9,247 nucleotides of DNA from Chitinophagales bacterium (GCA_013297575.1 JAAFHO010000172.1:1-9247); one strand, 5' to 3'. Positions 1-7,146 are shown, counted from the stretch's first letter. Notes: generated by a model not told the origin, from the letters alone. Numbers and translations are program-made.

Positions 1-1
1 T

Positions 2-484
2 TATTGGAGCCAATGTACGCCTAACGATTCTTATACATCAGACTCATCTGATAGCGGCGGTTCGGGGGTTAGTCCGTGGACGATTGTAGTACTTGTTGTT
101 TTTGTCATCCGCATGATAGGTATGTGCGAACGTTGCGATAGAGATGACGACAGAAGAGCCGGCAACTCCCGCATCAGGTTTGATGTTCCACCATCAAGTA
201 CTTATGAACCTCCTTCTAGGTCTAATAACAGAAGTACGAACCGAGGCAGTGGAGCATCGAGTGTGCCTGAGGTTGAAGAAATAGTGAATGTACCTGTTGG
301 TCCCAAAAAAGACCAATATTTTGATCCAAGGACAGATCGCTTGGAGGTTTTATTACCCAAAATGGACTCTTTAGCCAAGGTACTGAAACCAATATCCCAA
401 ACGAATGCTTATGATGCGTTATATCGAAAGTTAAAACAGAGTAATTCAATAGAACAACCAATTATTGAAGGGCTGAAAAAGTAG
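2..484 (+). CDS. Partial hypothetical single-pass membrane protein (3' end of gene)
   Basis: The frame is open from the left edge to a TAG at 482-484, so this is the C-terminal 160 residues of a longer protein and the in-frame ATGs at 113 and 122 are probably internal. The visible part starts with a Cys and a Ser/Gly/Asp-rich stretch (residues 1-24). A short hydrophobic segment follows (about 26-41, core TIVVLVVFVI), then a CERCDRDDD motif, a low-complexity Pro/Ser/Asn/Arg linker (about 55-90) and a more ordered charged C-terminus of about 70 residues, including the stretch YFDPRTDRLEVLLPKMDSL. I do not recognise the family. The Cys pair directly after the membrane segment could be the remains of a metal site or simply juxtamembrane cysteines. 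The gene converges on the minus-strand ompA-like gene and shares a bidirectional terminator with it. The coding call is fairly secure; the function is unknown. Confidence 0.7.
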   Translation, partial: YWSQCTPNDSYTSDSSDSGGSGVSPWTIVVLVVFVIRMIGMCERCDRDDDRRAGNSRIRFDVPPSSTYEPPSRSNNRSTNRGSGASSVPEVEEIVNVPVGPKKDQYFDPRTDRLEVLLPKMDSLAKVLKPISQTNAYDALYRKLKQSNSIEQPIIEGLKK

Positions 485-553
485 GGTAGGGGCTTTTGTC
501 AATAGGTCAACTAATGGTCTATTGATAAAGTTGATCGTTAATTTTTGTTCAAA

Positions 554-590
554 AAAAACGCCGTTGAGGATTTTCCCCAACGGCGTTTTT
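554..590. terminator. Bidirectional intrinsic terminator
   Basis: The perfect 13-bp arms AAAAACGCCGTTG (554-566) and CAACGGCGTTTTT (578-590) flank a short AT-rich loop, where two more G-C pairs (568-569 with 575-576) are possible. The stem is GC-rich at its centre, with A-runs on the left and T-runs on the right, so it gives a hairpin plus U-tract on both strands. It lies 70 nt after the plus-strand stop at 484 and about 220 nt after the minus-strand ompA-like stop at 810, so it can end both converging transcripts. Confidence 0.9.
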
Positions 591-609
591 AATGATTTTG
601 ATTTAAAAA

Positions 610-797
610 GTAAATACTTAGCCCACTCCCATTTCAGCCCCAAAAGGTCAGTTTTTAGCCATACTACTGCTTCGGCAGGCTCAGCATGAATTCGCCATTT
701 TTTTCGTCCGATGCGCTGCATCGCACTCAAAAAAGTGGCTCGTTTGACCAAAAATTGCCTACTTTTTTGACTCGAAACCGTTGGGCTAAGTTTTTAC
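610..797. repeat. Inverted-repeat-bounded structured element (MITE/REP-like candidate)
   Basis: A 16-bp imperfect inverted repeat bounds a stretch of about 188 bp. The left arm is GTAAATACTTAGCCCA at 610-625; the right arm at 782-797 is its reverse complement with one mismatch. Inside are two compact hairpins: CTGC-TTCG-GCAG at 667-678, with a UUCG-type tetraloop, and CGATGC-GCT-GCATCG at 709-723. TTAAAAA occurs just outside both ends (603-609 and 799-805) and could be a target duplication, although the surroundings are AT-rich. The stretch has no convincing gene. It lies immediately after the ompA-like stop, so it would form part of that mRNA's 3' untranslated region. A non-autonomous mobile or dispersed intergenic repeat fits best; a transcript-stabilising or small-RNA element is the alternative. 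Confidence 0.5.
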
Positions 798-809
798 ATT
801 AAAAATTAA

Positions 810-2357
810 TTAGTTAACTGTCAAATCGAAATCAACGCGACGGTTAGTATCGCGTCCTGCTTTGGTAGCGTTATCGGCAACAGGGCGAGTGGCACCGAAT
901 CCATCGTGTTTCATTCGGCTAGCAGCAATACCTTTAGATGCCAAATAATCGTTACAAGTTTTTGCACGACGTTTTGAGAGGTCGAGGTTTTTGGCAGCGT
1001 CGCCTACGTTATCAGTATGGCCACTAATCATCAAACTATATTCAGGGTACTGGTTCATAATGGATACCACTTCGTCGAGTACGGCAGTTGATTTGGCTAG
1101 TAATTTGTCGCTACCAGTTTCAAACTGCACGTTTTTGATGATATTTTGCAGTTTTACCTTATCTTCTTTTTTGATTTCTGGGCAACCTTTATTAGATGCT
1201 GGGCCTGGTTTAGTTATGCAGCGGTCATCATTATCATAAACACCATCTCCATCCGTATCAGGACAGCCTTTATGAGCAGCATCACCTGCTTTATCAGGGC
1301 AAGCGTCGTCTTTGTCTGCAATACCATCGGCATCTTTATCCGCAATGGCTGGGCAGCCACGGTTGGCCGCTATACCTTTTTCTTTTGGGCAAGCGTCATC
1401 TTTGTCTGCAATACCATCACCATCAGAGTCAGGGCAGCCTTTTAATGCGACTGTTCCTTTTTCGCGAGGGCAGTTATCTTCTTTATCTTGAATGCCATCA
1501 CCATCCGTATCGGGGCATCCTTTGAATGCAGCGATACCTTTTACATCAGGGCAGTTATCCTCGCTGTCACCAATACCATCGCCATCTTTGTCGGGGCAGC
1601 CCATAAGTGCTACAACGCCTAGTACATCGGGGCATTTGTCATCTTTATCGGCTACGCCATCACCGTCTTTGTCGGGGCAACCCAAAAGCCCAGCAGGGCC
1701 AGCCACATCTGGGCATTGGTCGTTAATGTCCAAAACACCATCACCGTCGCGATCTGTTACTTTGGGTATTTCTGGTTCTGCCTCACCACCAAAATTGAAC
1801 ATTATACCAACTCCGTGGTGCCATCCGTGGTGTTTGTCGCTGGAGATTCGGTATTGCGATTGAGCATTAAAGAAAATGTTTTCATCAATTTTATAATTAA
1901 AACCAAGGCCAACTGGGGCTTGGATGTCCCAATCATCTAGAATAGCAGCGTAATGTCCGCCTAAACCATACATGATATAAGGATTAAAGCGGTACCTATT
2001 ATGATTGAACAAAGTATGCTGCATTGCGAAATCAGCAGAGCCAATTACCTGATTATCACCCAACTGGTAAACTCCAGTTGGAATGCGAGCATAACCAATT
2101 TTTAACGGGATGGATAACGAACTTCTGCCATCGCTAAGGTGCCGATAATAGGCAAGTTCTACTACTGCAAGATCATGGACTTTGTAGATATCATTAAAAT
2201 TAACGTCCTGAATATTTAGGCCATAGTCGATACGGGGCGTAATATAATTGACGCGATTAAAACGTATAGCAAACCCATTTTTTTGTTGGGCGGAAATGCT
2301 AAATTGCACCATCAAAAATGCAATTAACAATAGTACAGATGTAAATTGTTTTTTCAT
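810..2357 (-). CDS. OmpA-family outer-membrane protein with thrombospondin type-3 repeats
   Basis: This 515-residue protein probably anchors the outer membrane to peptidoglycan. In order it shows a Sec signal peptide (about 1-23, hydrophobic LLLIAFLMVQFSISA before QQ) and an N-terminal region of about 165 residues (24-190) rich in alternating aromatic/polar strands, consistent with an outer-membrane beta-barrel. Seven TSP3 calcium-binding repeats follow (202-393, DxDGDGxxDxxDxCP...GCP), then an OmpA C-terminal peptidoglycan-binding domain (about 405-515). In that domain the diaminopimelate-contacting pair is visible as Asp449 in GHTDNVG and Arg464 in LSKRRA, with the same 15-residue spacing as Asp271/Arg286 of E. 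coli OmpA. Its own promoter lies upstream and it is monocistronic as far as visible, running into the shared terminator. OmpA/TSP3 fusions are common in Bacteroidota. The family call is very secure; the barrel extent is inferred from composition. Confidence 0.93.
   Translation of the reverse strand: MKKQFTSVLLLIAFLMVQFSISAQQKNGFAIRFNRVNYITPRIDYGLNIQDVNFNDIYKVHDLAVVELAYYRHLSDGRSSLSIPLKIGYARIPTGVYQLGDNQVIGSADFAMQHTLFNHNRYRFNPYIMYGLGGHYAAILDDWDIQAPVGLGFNYKIDENIFFNAQSQYRISSDKHHGWHHGVGIMFNFGGEAEPEIPKVTDRDGDGVLDINDQCPDVAGPAGLLGCPDKDGDGVADKDDKCPDVLGVVALMGCPDKDGDGIGDSEDNCPDVKGIAAFKGCPDTDGDGIQDKEDNCPREKGTVALKGCPDSDGDGIADKDDACPKEKGIAANRGCPAIADKDADGIADKDDACPDKAGDAAHKGCPDTDGDGVYDNDDRCITKPGPASNKGCPEIKKEDKVKLQNIIKNVQFETGSDKLLAKSTAVLDEVVSIMNQYPEYSLMISGHTDNVGDAAKNLDLSKRRAKTCNDYLASKGIAASRMKHDGFGATRPVADNATKAGRDTNRRVDFDLTVN
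1179..1754 (-). repeat. Tandem 81-bp coding repeats encoding seven TSP3 units
   Basis: This part of the ompA-like gene encodes repeats beginning at residues 202, 229, 256, 283, 310, 340 and 367. The period is 27 residues (81 bp) except for one 30-residue step, caused by three extra residues (AIA) before repeat 6. Each unit has the Asp-rich calcium loop DxDGDGxxD and two cysteines, xCP and GCP, giving 14 in total. Repeat 6 has DKDADG instead of DxDGDG, and repeat 7 has RCIT instead of CP. In family terms these form a calcium-stabilised rod between barrel and peptidoglycan-binding domain. Confidence 0.9.
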
Positions 2358-2400
2358 GAACGAAGTTAGTTGTAAAGATGAATTATTAAAGATAAACGGC

Positions 2401-2434
2401 CAAATGTAACGCGTATCTCGAATGTTTTGACAAA
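2401..2434 (-). promoter_or_regulatory. Bacteroidota-type promoter for the ompA-like gene
   Basis: On the minus strand a perfect -7 element TACATTTG (complement of 2401-2408) lies 22 nt downstream of a TTTG -33 element (complement of 2431-2434). This matches the phylum's TTTG/TAnnTTTG promoter pattern with a spacer near the long end. Transcription should begin near 2394, leaving a leader of about 37 nt before the ATG at 2357. The leader has no Shine-Dalgarno-like purine run, as is usual in this phylum. Confidence 0.75.
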
Positions 2435-2485
2435 TTTTTTTAAAAAAAGTAACTATTTTATTTTCGTAATGAAAAACCTCCCTAT

Positions 2486-2511
2486 AAGATTTTTTTTTTT
2501 TATAAAATCTT
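2486..2511 (-). terminator. Weak AT-only hairpin downstream of the TolC gene
   Basis: AAGATTTT (2486-2493) and AAAATCTT (2504-2511) can pair around a loop dominated by a run of twelve T residues (2490-2501). It lies about 55 nt after the TolC-family stop on the minus strand and between that gene and the ompA promoter. The stem has only two G-C pairs and the minus strand has no U-tract after it, so termination here is doubtful. It is the only candidate in the 209-nt gap, so read-through into the ompA-like gene is possible. Confidence 0.25.
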
Positions 2512-2566
2512 CTATTATTCGAAGCGCTCTAATTGGCAGTAATCAATTCAACTTTGCCACTTTTGT

Positions 2567-3979
2567 TTATATTCGTCCACCCATTGCCCATGTTAATCCA
2601 GCAGCGGTTTTTTGGTATTCACCCACCAGTTTAATATATTTTATTTGGGCATCGAGCCATCGTTGTTCGCGGGTATTGATCAAGAAAATTGTACTTTCGC
2701 CTAATTGATACTTTGTGTATTCGGCATCTAATAAGGTTTTGTTATTCACCGTAATATTGCGTAACAGGTCAATTTGAGTACGTAAAGTGCGCAATTCATT
2801 GTCATATTGTACAACTTTGGTCGTTATTTCAATCCTTTTTTGCTGTATCGTCAAATCATTTTGAATAATTTTTAACTGTGCGGATCGAAGGCTTCCCCGT
2901 GCTTTACGGTTGCTGATCGGCATACTAAATTGAAAGCCCCATTTAATATCGTTGGCTAAAAATCCAATCCCATTTTCAGTTGGCGTTGGGGAAAATGTCC
3001 AACCATTACCCAAAAGATTATAATTGACATTAAAAACAGGTTTTAGTTGTTCTTTTTTTAATCGGCGTTCAATATCCAATTGGGTGTTTTTTACGGTATA
3101 AATACCAAGATCGGGATGTAATTGTAATGCTAAATTAACCCGCTCTTGCTGACTTTCATTCGGTGCATAATCAATATTTCCACCCAACATTTTAGGTGCG
3201 GTGATGGAACTATTGAGCGGAATTGTCTTGCCGGACGACCAGTTGTATCGCTCCATTTGTTGTGCGGCATTATTTACGTCCAATTGCGCCAAATTGAGGT
3301 CAATCTGCCGATTTTGCAATTGAATAAAAGTTTCTAAGGTATCAATAGCAGGGCTTTCACCTTGGATAAAACGTTCTCTGATGCCTTCATGTCTGATTTT
3401 TGCTTGTTTTAGGGCATCCTCAATTACAAATACTTGGTTATTTGCAATAGCCCATCCCCAATAGGCTTTTGCTGCATCATAAAAAAGGTCGTTCAGTATA
3501 GACCTCCTTTCAAATGCACCCATTTGTATGCCCGCACGTGCTATTTTTAGGTAAGCGCGTCGCTCATCTATCATCAATCCTTGTCCGAGTGTCCAATCTA
3601 TACCAATTACAGCCTGACCAATAGAGGGTAAATCATTGGACGGATTAACAAAATCGCCTTCAACGTGGTTATAAGCCGATTTTAGTTCAAAGCCATACCA
3701 AGTGGGTAATTTTACACCTGCTTCAAAATTGCGAAAATATGTTTTTCCCTTAAATTCTTTAGCCTCGTAATCAGCGTATGTTTTCAAGTCAAAAGCACCT
3801 TTTGCGCCTAATAATTGCGCTTCTGCCATGCTCCGTTGTATATCGGCCTGTAACGCCATAGGGTGGAAAATGGCAATTTGTTCGCGAAAGGACATCCATT
3901 CCAGCAACGTATCTTGAGCAATTGCACACTGAGTTACAAAAATAAATAGGGTAGTGGTGCTAAAAAAAAATCGTATCAT
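2567..3979 (-). CDS. TolC-family outer-membrane efflux channel
   Basis: This 470-residue protein should form the outer-membrane channel and periplasmic tunnel of the export system encoded by this operon. Residues 1-21 form a signal peptide (FFFSTTTLFIFVTQCAIA before QD); Cys18 is not in a proper lipobox, so it is unlikely to be a lipoprotein. The remainder has the long amphipathic, Gln/Leu/Ala-rich helices of the outer-membrane efflux family in two pseudo-repeats (about 125-250 and 280-460). Two stretches contain beta-strand-like aromatic sequence near 80-130 and 315-355, where the barrel strands are expected. Features include GFELKSAYNHVEGDF near 95 and the tail AAGLTWAMGG. The length is typical of the family. 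The ATG lies 3 nt after the HlyD stop and it is the last gene of the operon, so translational coupling is likely. The substrate cannot be read from the sequence. Confidence 0.88.
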   Translation of the reverse strand: MIRFFFSTTTLFIFVTQCAIAQDTLLEWMSFREQIAIFHPMALQADIQRSMAEAQLLGAKGAFDLKTYADYEAKEFKGKTYFRNFEAGVKLPTWYGFELKSAYNHVEGDFVNPSNDLPSIGQAVIGIDWTLGQGLMIDERRAYLKIARAGIQMGAFERRSILNDLFYDAAKAYWGWAIANNQVFVIEDALKQAKIRHEGIRERFIQGESPAIDTLETFIQLQNRQIDLNLAQLDVNNAAQQMERYNWSSGKTIPLNSSITAPKMLGGNIDYAPNESQQERVNLALQLHPDLGIYTVKNTQLDIERRLKKEQLKPVFNVNYNLLGNGWTFSPTPTENGIGFLANDIKWGFQFSMPISNRKARGSLRSAQLKIIQNDLTIQQKRIEITTKVVQYDNELRTLRTQIDLLRNITVNNKTLLDAEYTKYQLGESTIFLINTREQRWLDAQIKYIKLVGEYQKTAAGLTWAMGGRI

Positions 3980-3982
3980 AGG

Positions 3983-5332
3983 TTATTTCTTAGTTTTTGC
4001 TTCTTCTTCTTCTGGTTTGTACATATCAGGGGGGAATCCGTTGAGCATCCGCCATATTTCATACCAAATAGGTACATCGTTCAGCATAGTGATCCCTTTC
4101 GCCCCGCCGCCCACTCTTAATGCGGAAGGCCATGGGGCATCATTTTTGGCAGCGGCTACTAATACCCTAAATTTTCCACCTGGGCTAATATTACGATCAA
4201 TGGCCACAACATGCCCTGCATAAGTACCCAGTGATAGTCCGGGCCAGCCACTAAAGAAAAATGCTGGCCAACCATCAAACATAAAGCGAACCAACCGCCC
4301 ATTTTCGATCAATGGTACGTCAATAGGTTTAACATACATTTCCACGGCTAATTCTGCGTTAGCGGGCATGATACTTACAATAGGTGCACCTTCTTTTACG
4401 ATTTCGCCAATACCCGGTGTTATGGCTTTAATAATATAACCATCCTGCGGTGCAGTGATATAGTAAAATCCAGCGCGAATAGAATAACTGGTGCGTTCTA
4501 CTTTTAGTTTTTGTACGGATCCTTGCGCGTCATATTTGTCAGAAATGGTGCTGAATCGTTCGCTTTCTGTTTTTGCCAGTTTGTTGGCAAATTCGTTGCG
4601 GGTAAGATAATTTTCGATTTTGGCATTGTTCAATTCGTTACGGCTTATTTCAAGTTCATTGGTTGCTTTGACCAATTTTGTTTCTACATCTACCAGTTTC
4701 AACCGTCTTTCCTCCAATTTAGTCAATGATTCTAAGCCTTTATCATACATTGCCTTCATCCCATCGAGTTGTCGTTTGGCAATTTTAACGTCGTTTTCGG
4801 CTTGTAAAATGGCAATACTGTCTGAAATCACTTTTAGTGCTTTCTGCTCAATTTTATTTTCGATTTGATCCATTTTATTGCGCATTTCGCGGCGCATAGC
4901 ATCCATTTGTTGCCCCAAAGCATCGGCTTTGCCTTGATAAGATTGAATGGCACCTTCTTTAGCATTCACTTGGTTGCCTACTCGCTCTACGAGTTGTGGG
5001 TCGAAATAATCGGATTTTACCTCGGATATATGGACAATAGTATCGCCTTTTCGCACCGATTGGCCTTCGGTAACGTACCATGCCTCTACCCGTCCGGAAA
5101 TAGTTGCATGGATCGTTTGAGGCCGTTGTTCGGGACGCAAAGTGGTCAATTTACCATCTGCATTTACGTTTTGAGTCCATGGCAGGAACATAAAAAAGAA
5201 AAAAGTACCCAGTAGAATGAGTAACAAATTCCTAAAACCAATATGCCAGCCTCCTATTTGTACTTTTTTCAAAGAATTGAGGCTGGACATATCCTCGTTG
5301 TGCTGGATAGTATTATTAGATATGTCTAGCAT
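3983..5332 (-). CDS. HlyD-family periplasmic adaptor (membrane fusion protein)
   Basis: This 449-residue protein should bridge the inner-membrane ABC subunit and the TolC channel. A short cytoplasmic N-terminus is followed by one membrane helix (about 34-51, NLLLILLGTFFFFMFLPW). The first lipoyl half-motif comes next (about 71-105, ISGRVEAWYVTEGQSVRKGD), then a long charged coiled-coil hairpin (about 115-285), the second lipoyl half (about 292-322, ITAPQDGYIIKAITPGIGEIVKEG) and a beta-barrel/membrane-proximal region with GWPAFFFSGWPG (354-365). The tail VPIWYEIWRMLNGFPPDMY (420-438) is highly characteristic and followed by an acidic/Lys end. This order matches HlyD/PrtE adaptors of type I secretion and related exporters. 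The start at 5332 is 2 nt from the ABC stop, which supports it over the internal Met15. The family is secure and the cargo unknown. Confidence 0.92.
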   Translation of the reverse strand: MLDISNNTIQHNEDMSSLNSLKKVQIGGWHIGFRNLLLILLGTFFFFMFLPWTQNVNADGKLTTLRPEQRPQTIHATISGRVEAWYVTEGQSVRKGDTIVHISEVKSDYFDPQLVERVGNQVNAKEGAIQSYQGKADALGQQMDAMRREMRNKMDQIENKIEQKALKVISDSIAILQAENDVKIAKRQLDGMKAMYDKGLESLTKLEERRLKLVDVETKLVKATNELEISRNELNNAKIENYLTRNEFANKLAKTESERFSTISDKYDAQGSVQKLKVERTSYSIRAGFYYITAPQDGYIIKAITPGIGEIVKEGAPIVSIMPANAELAVEMYVKPIDVPLIENGRLVRFMFDGWPAFFFSGWPGLSLGTYAGHVVAIDRNISPGGKFRVLVAAAKNDAPWPSALRVGGGAKGITMLNDVPIWYEIWRMLNGFPPDMYKPEEEEAKTKK

Positions 5333-5334
5333 GA

Positions 5335-7074
5335 TTAATGTTCTTGGTTAATTTTGTACTTGAATATATGATTAGAATGGGGCGTTTGGCTCAATGCTTC
5401 ATAAGTGCCATCAAATACGATTTCACCTTCTTTTAATACTAGAATGCGGTCACAAAGCGATGCCATAATGGGGTCTTCAGTAGCACATACCAGCGTCCAA
5501 AGGCGTGCCTTATTGGTCAATAGGTTTGCAATACGAATTCTGTCTTTAAGTATCAGGTTACCCAAAGGTTTTTCTAATGCCAGCATTTTGGGCGTTCCTA
5601 AAATAGCTCTAGTGACCAATAATTTAGTGATTACATTTCCAGGTGTGTTTTTTCCACCTGGATATAATTCGGTATCCAGCCCCTTAGGTTGATCCCTAAT
5701 AAAGTCGAATAATCCAGTTTCGTTACAAGCCTCCAATACTTCTTTAATATCGATATGGGGCCTTCCAAGGGTAATGTTTTCATAGATAGTACCTTTAAAA
5801 ATATCTTCTTGGGAAGACAAGTCGCCAATATGTCTTCTGATACTGCGCAAATTAAGATTTTGAACGGGTAAATCATTAAATAATAAGGTGCCACTATTTT
5901 CAGTCTTCAACACGGCCATTATTTGCATTAGAGTGCTGATGCCAGCGCCGTTGTAACCTGCAATTGCAATTTTCTGCCCAGCGGGTACAATAAAGTTAAT
6001 GTTTTTCAAAATAGGTTCATTGCCATCATCAAATTGATAAGAGACATTTCTTAATTCCACTTTGAGGGCTGAATCTTGACAAAAATCTTCCGTTTTTAAA
6101 CCTTTTTCTTCTTCAATAGGTAGATCAATGACTTGTCCTAGTTTTTCAGTTGCTGTAAGGATATCATAAGCAGTTTCATGCAGCAGTACCAGTTTTTCGA
6201 CGGCTTCTACTGCATAAATTACCAAGATTTCGGAGGCTACAAATTGGCCAATATTGAGTTCATTGGCCATTACGAGCAAGCTTCCTAGTATCAAATATCC
6301 ACCGATAACCAATATTTTAAAAATTGTACCACTAATAAACTGGATGACAAGAATCCTCCAATGTTTTGCACGAGCATCCAAATAATGGCCAATAAGGGTA
6401 TCTGCTTTTCTGAGTGGGAAATTATTTTCTCCCGCTAATTTGAAGGTAGTAGCCACACGTCCTACTTCTTCCAACCAATGTGCTAATTTATATTTATATT
6501 TTGATTCGTTCAGGCTGGTGCTTAAGCCACTTGGTGCTGTAAAATAAAAAAGGAGTGCTAAAATGCCTAAAAGCAAAATAGAAAAACTCACAAAAGAGGG
6601 ATGATAAAACGATAATACAGATAGGCTTAATACAATGGTCATTATCGCAGTAGTACCGTCAATTAATAGTTTAGGTAATCCTTTTTGTAGCGTAAGGGTA
6701 TCAAAAAAGCGGTTAACCAATTCAGGTAGGTGCTCTTTACGTAGTTTTTCTAAATTTAATCGGGGAATACGTTCGGCAAATTCCAATGCCGAATCAGTGA
6801 ATATACGTCGTTGAAGGTGTTCCATAATGGACAATTGCATCAGGCGTAAAATCCCAGTGAACATAGCACCTAAAATGACAACGAACACTAATACACCCCA
6901 AGAAGCAGAAATACTGCCACCGGCAAGTAGTCCTATTATTGCCTGTATTCCAAGGGGCAAAGAGAGATTAATTAAGCCTCCCACTAAGGCATATAGCATA
7001 ATGTATCGTATTTCTTTGCGATAATGGCGCAACAAACGATACAATCGTTGAACAGGGGTAAGGGTATTTAACAT
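5335..7074 (-). CDS. ABC exporter membrane/nucleotide-binding fusion with a degenerate ATPase domain
   Basis: This 579-residue type I ABC exporter half-transporter has a transmembrane domain (about 20-300, hydrophobic segments near 24-50, 60-78, 141-180 and 250-295) and a nucleotide-binding domain (about 337-575). No C39 peptidase precedes it. The fold landmarks remain: A-loop Tyr346, Q-loop Gln422 followed by DIFKGTIYENITLG, and the DRILVLKEGEIVFDGT C-terminus. The catalytic motifs do not. Walker A is GYNGAGIST (373-381) with Ile379 for Lys; the signature is TPGNV (477-481) for LSGGQ; Walker B ends LALEK (Glu501-Lys502 for Asp-Glu); the D-loop is GNLI (505-508); and the H-loop His is Thr532. 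The frame is clean throughout, so this is a pseudo-ATPase rather than a decayed gene. It is first in an operon with HlyD and TolC partners. It may pair with an active subunit encoded elsewhere or act without hydrolysis. Confidence 0.9.
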   Translation of the reverse strand: MLNTLTPVQRLYRLLRHYRKEIRYIMLYALVGGLINLSLPLGIQAIIGLLAGGSISASWGVLVFVVILGAMFTGILRLMQLSIMEHLQRRIFTDSALEFAERIPRLNLEKLRKEHLPELVNRFFDTLTLQKGLPKLLIDGTTAIMTIVLSLSVLSFYHPSFVSFSILLLGILALLFYFTAPSGLSTSLNESKYKYKLAHWLEEVGRVATTFKLAGENNFPLRKADTLIGHYLDARAKHWRILVIQFISGTIFKILVIGGYLILGSLLVMANELNIGQFVASEILVIYAVEAVEKLVLLHETAYDILTATEKLGQVIDLPIEEEKGLKTEDFCQDSALKVELRNVSYQFDDGNEPILKNINFIVPAGQKIAIAGYNGAGISTLMQIMAVLKTENSGTLLFNDLPVQNLNLRSIRRHIGDLSSQEDIFKGTIYENITLGRPHIDIKEVLEACNETGLFDFIRDQPKGLDTELYPGGKNTPGNVITKLLVTRAILGTPKMLALEKPLGNLILKDRIRIANLLTNKARLWTLVCATEDPIMASLCDRILVLKEGEIVFDGTYEALSQTPHSNHIFKYKINQEH

Positions 7075-7080
7075 TTATTA

Positions 7081-7094
7081 AACTTTGAACTTTG
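7081..7094. repeat. Tandem AACTTTG x2 upstream of the ABC operon
   Basis: Two perfect head-to-tail copies of the heptamer AACTTTG (7081-7087, 7088-7094) lie 6 nt before the ABC start codon on the opposite strand, so they would form the proximal leader of the operon mRNA. It may be chance in AT-rich sequence; similar simple repeats occur in intergenic regions of this phylum. Confidence 0.5.
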
Positions 7095-7146
7095 AGTTTT
7101 AGGCAACTTCTTCATATTATACTATAATTTTGATACTTACCTATGA

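Noticed and set aside
446..751. A 101-codon minus-strand open frame downstream of the ompA-like gene
   Set aside because: It starts inside the inverted-repeat element, runs through the bidirectional terminator and overlaps the end of the plus-strand gene. Its composition looks like translated repeat sequence rather than protein.
1179..1754. Regularly spaced repeats considered as a possible CRISPR array
   Set aside because: They are in-frame 81-bp coding repeats encoding TSP3 units, with no constant direct repeat separated by unique spacers.
2427..2708. A 93-codon plus-strand frame overlapping the TolC gene end
   Set aside because: It lies mostly antisense to the well-supported TolC-family coding sequence, begins in a poly-T tract and has no recognisable protein features.
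5335..7074. That the ABC gene is a pseudogene or carries sequencing errors
   Set aside because: The 579-codon frame has no stop or frameshift, the membrane domain and non-catalytic landmarks are intact, and it is tightly coupled to HlyD. Motif losses require several independent base changes at separate sites.
7125..7132. TAATTTTG on the plus strand as an additional TAnnTTTG promoter for secDF
   Set aside because: The nearest TTTG upstream is about 30 nt away, it would give a leader of nearly 300 nt, and a better-placed TATATTTG exists at 7334-7341.
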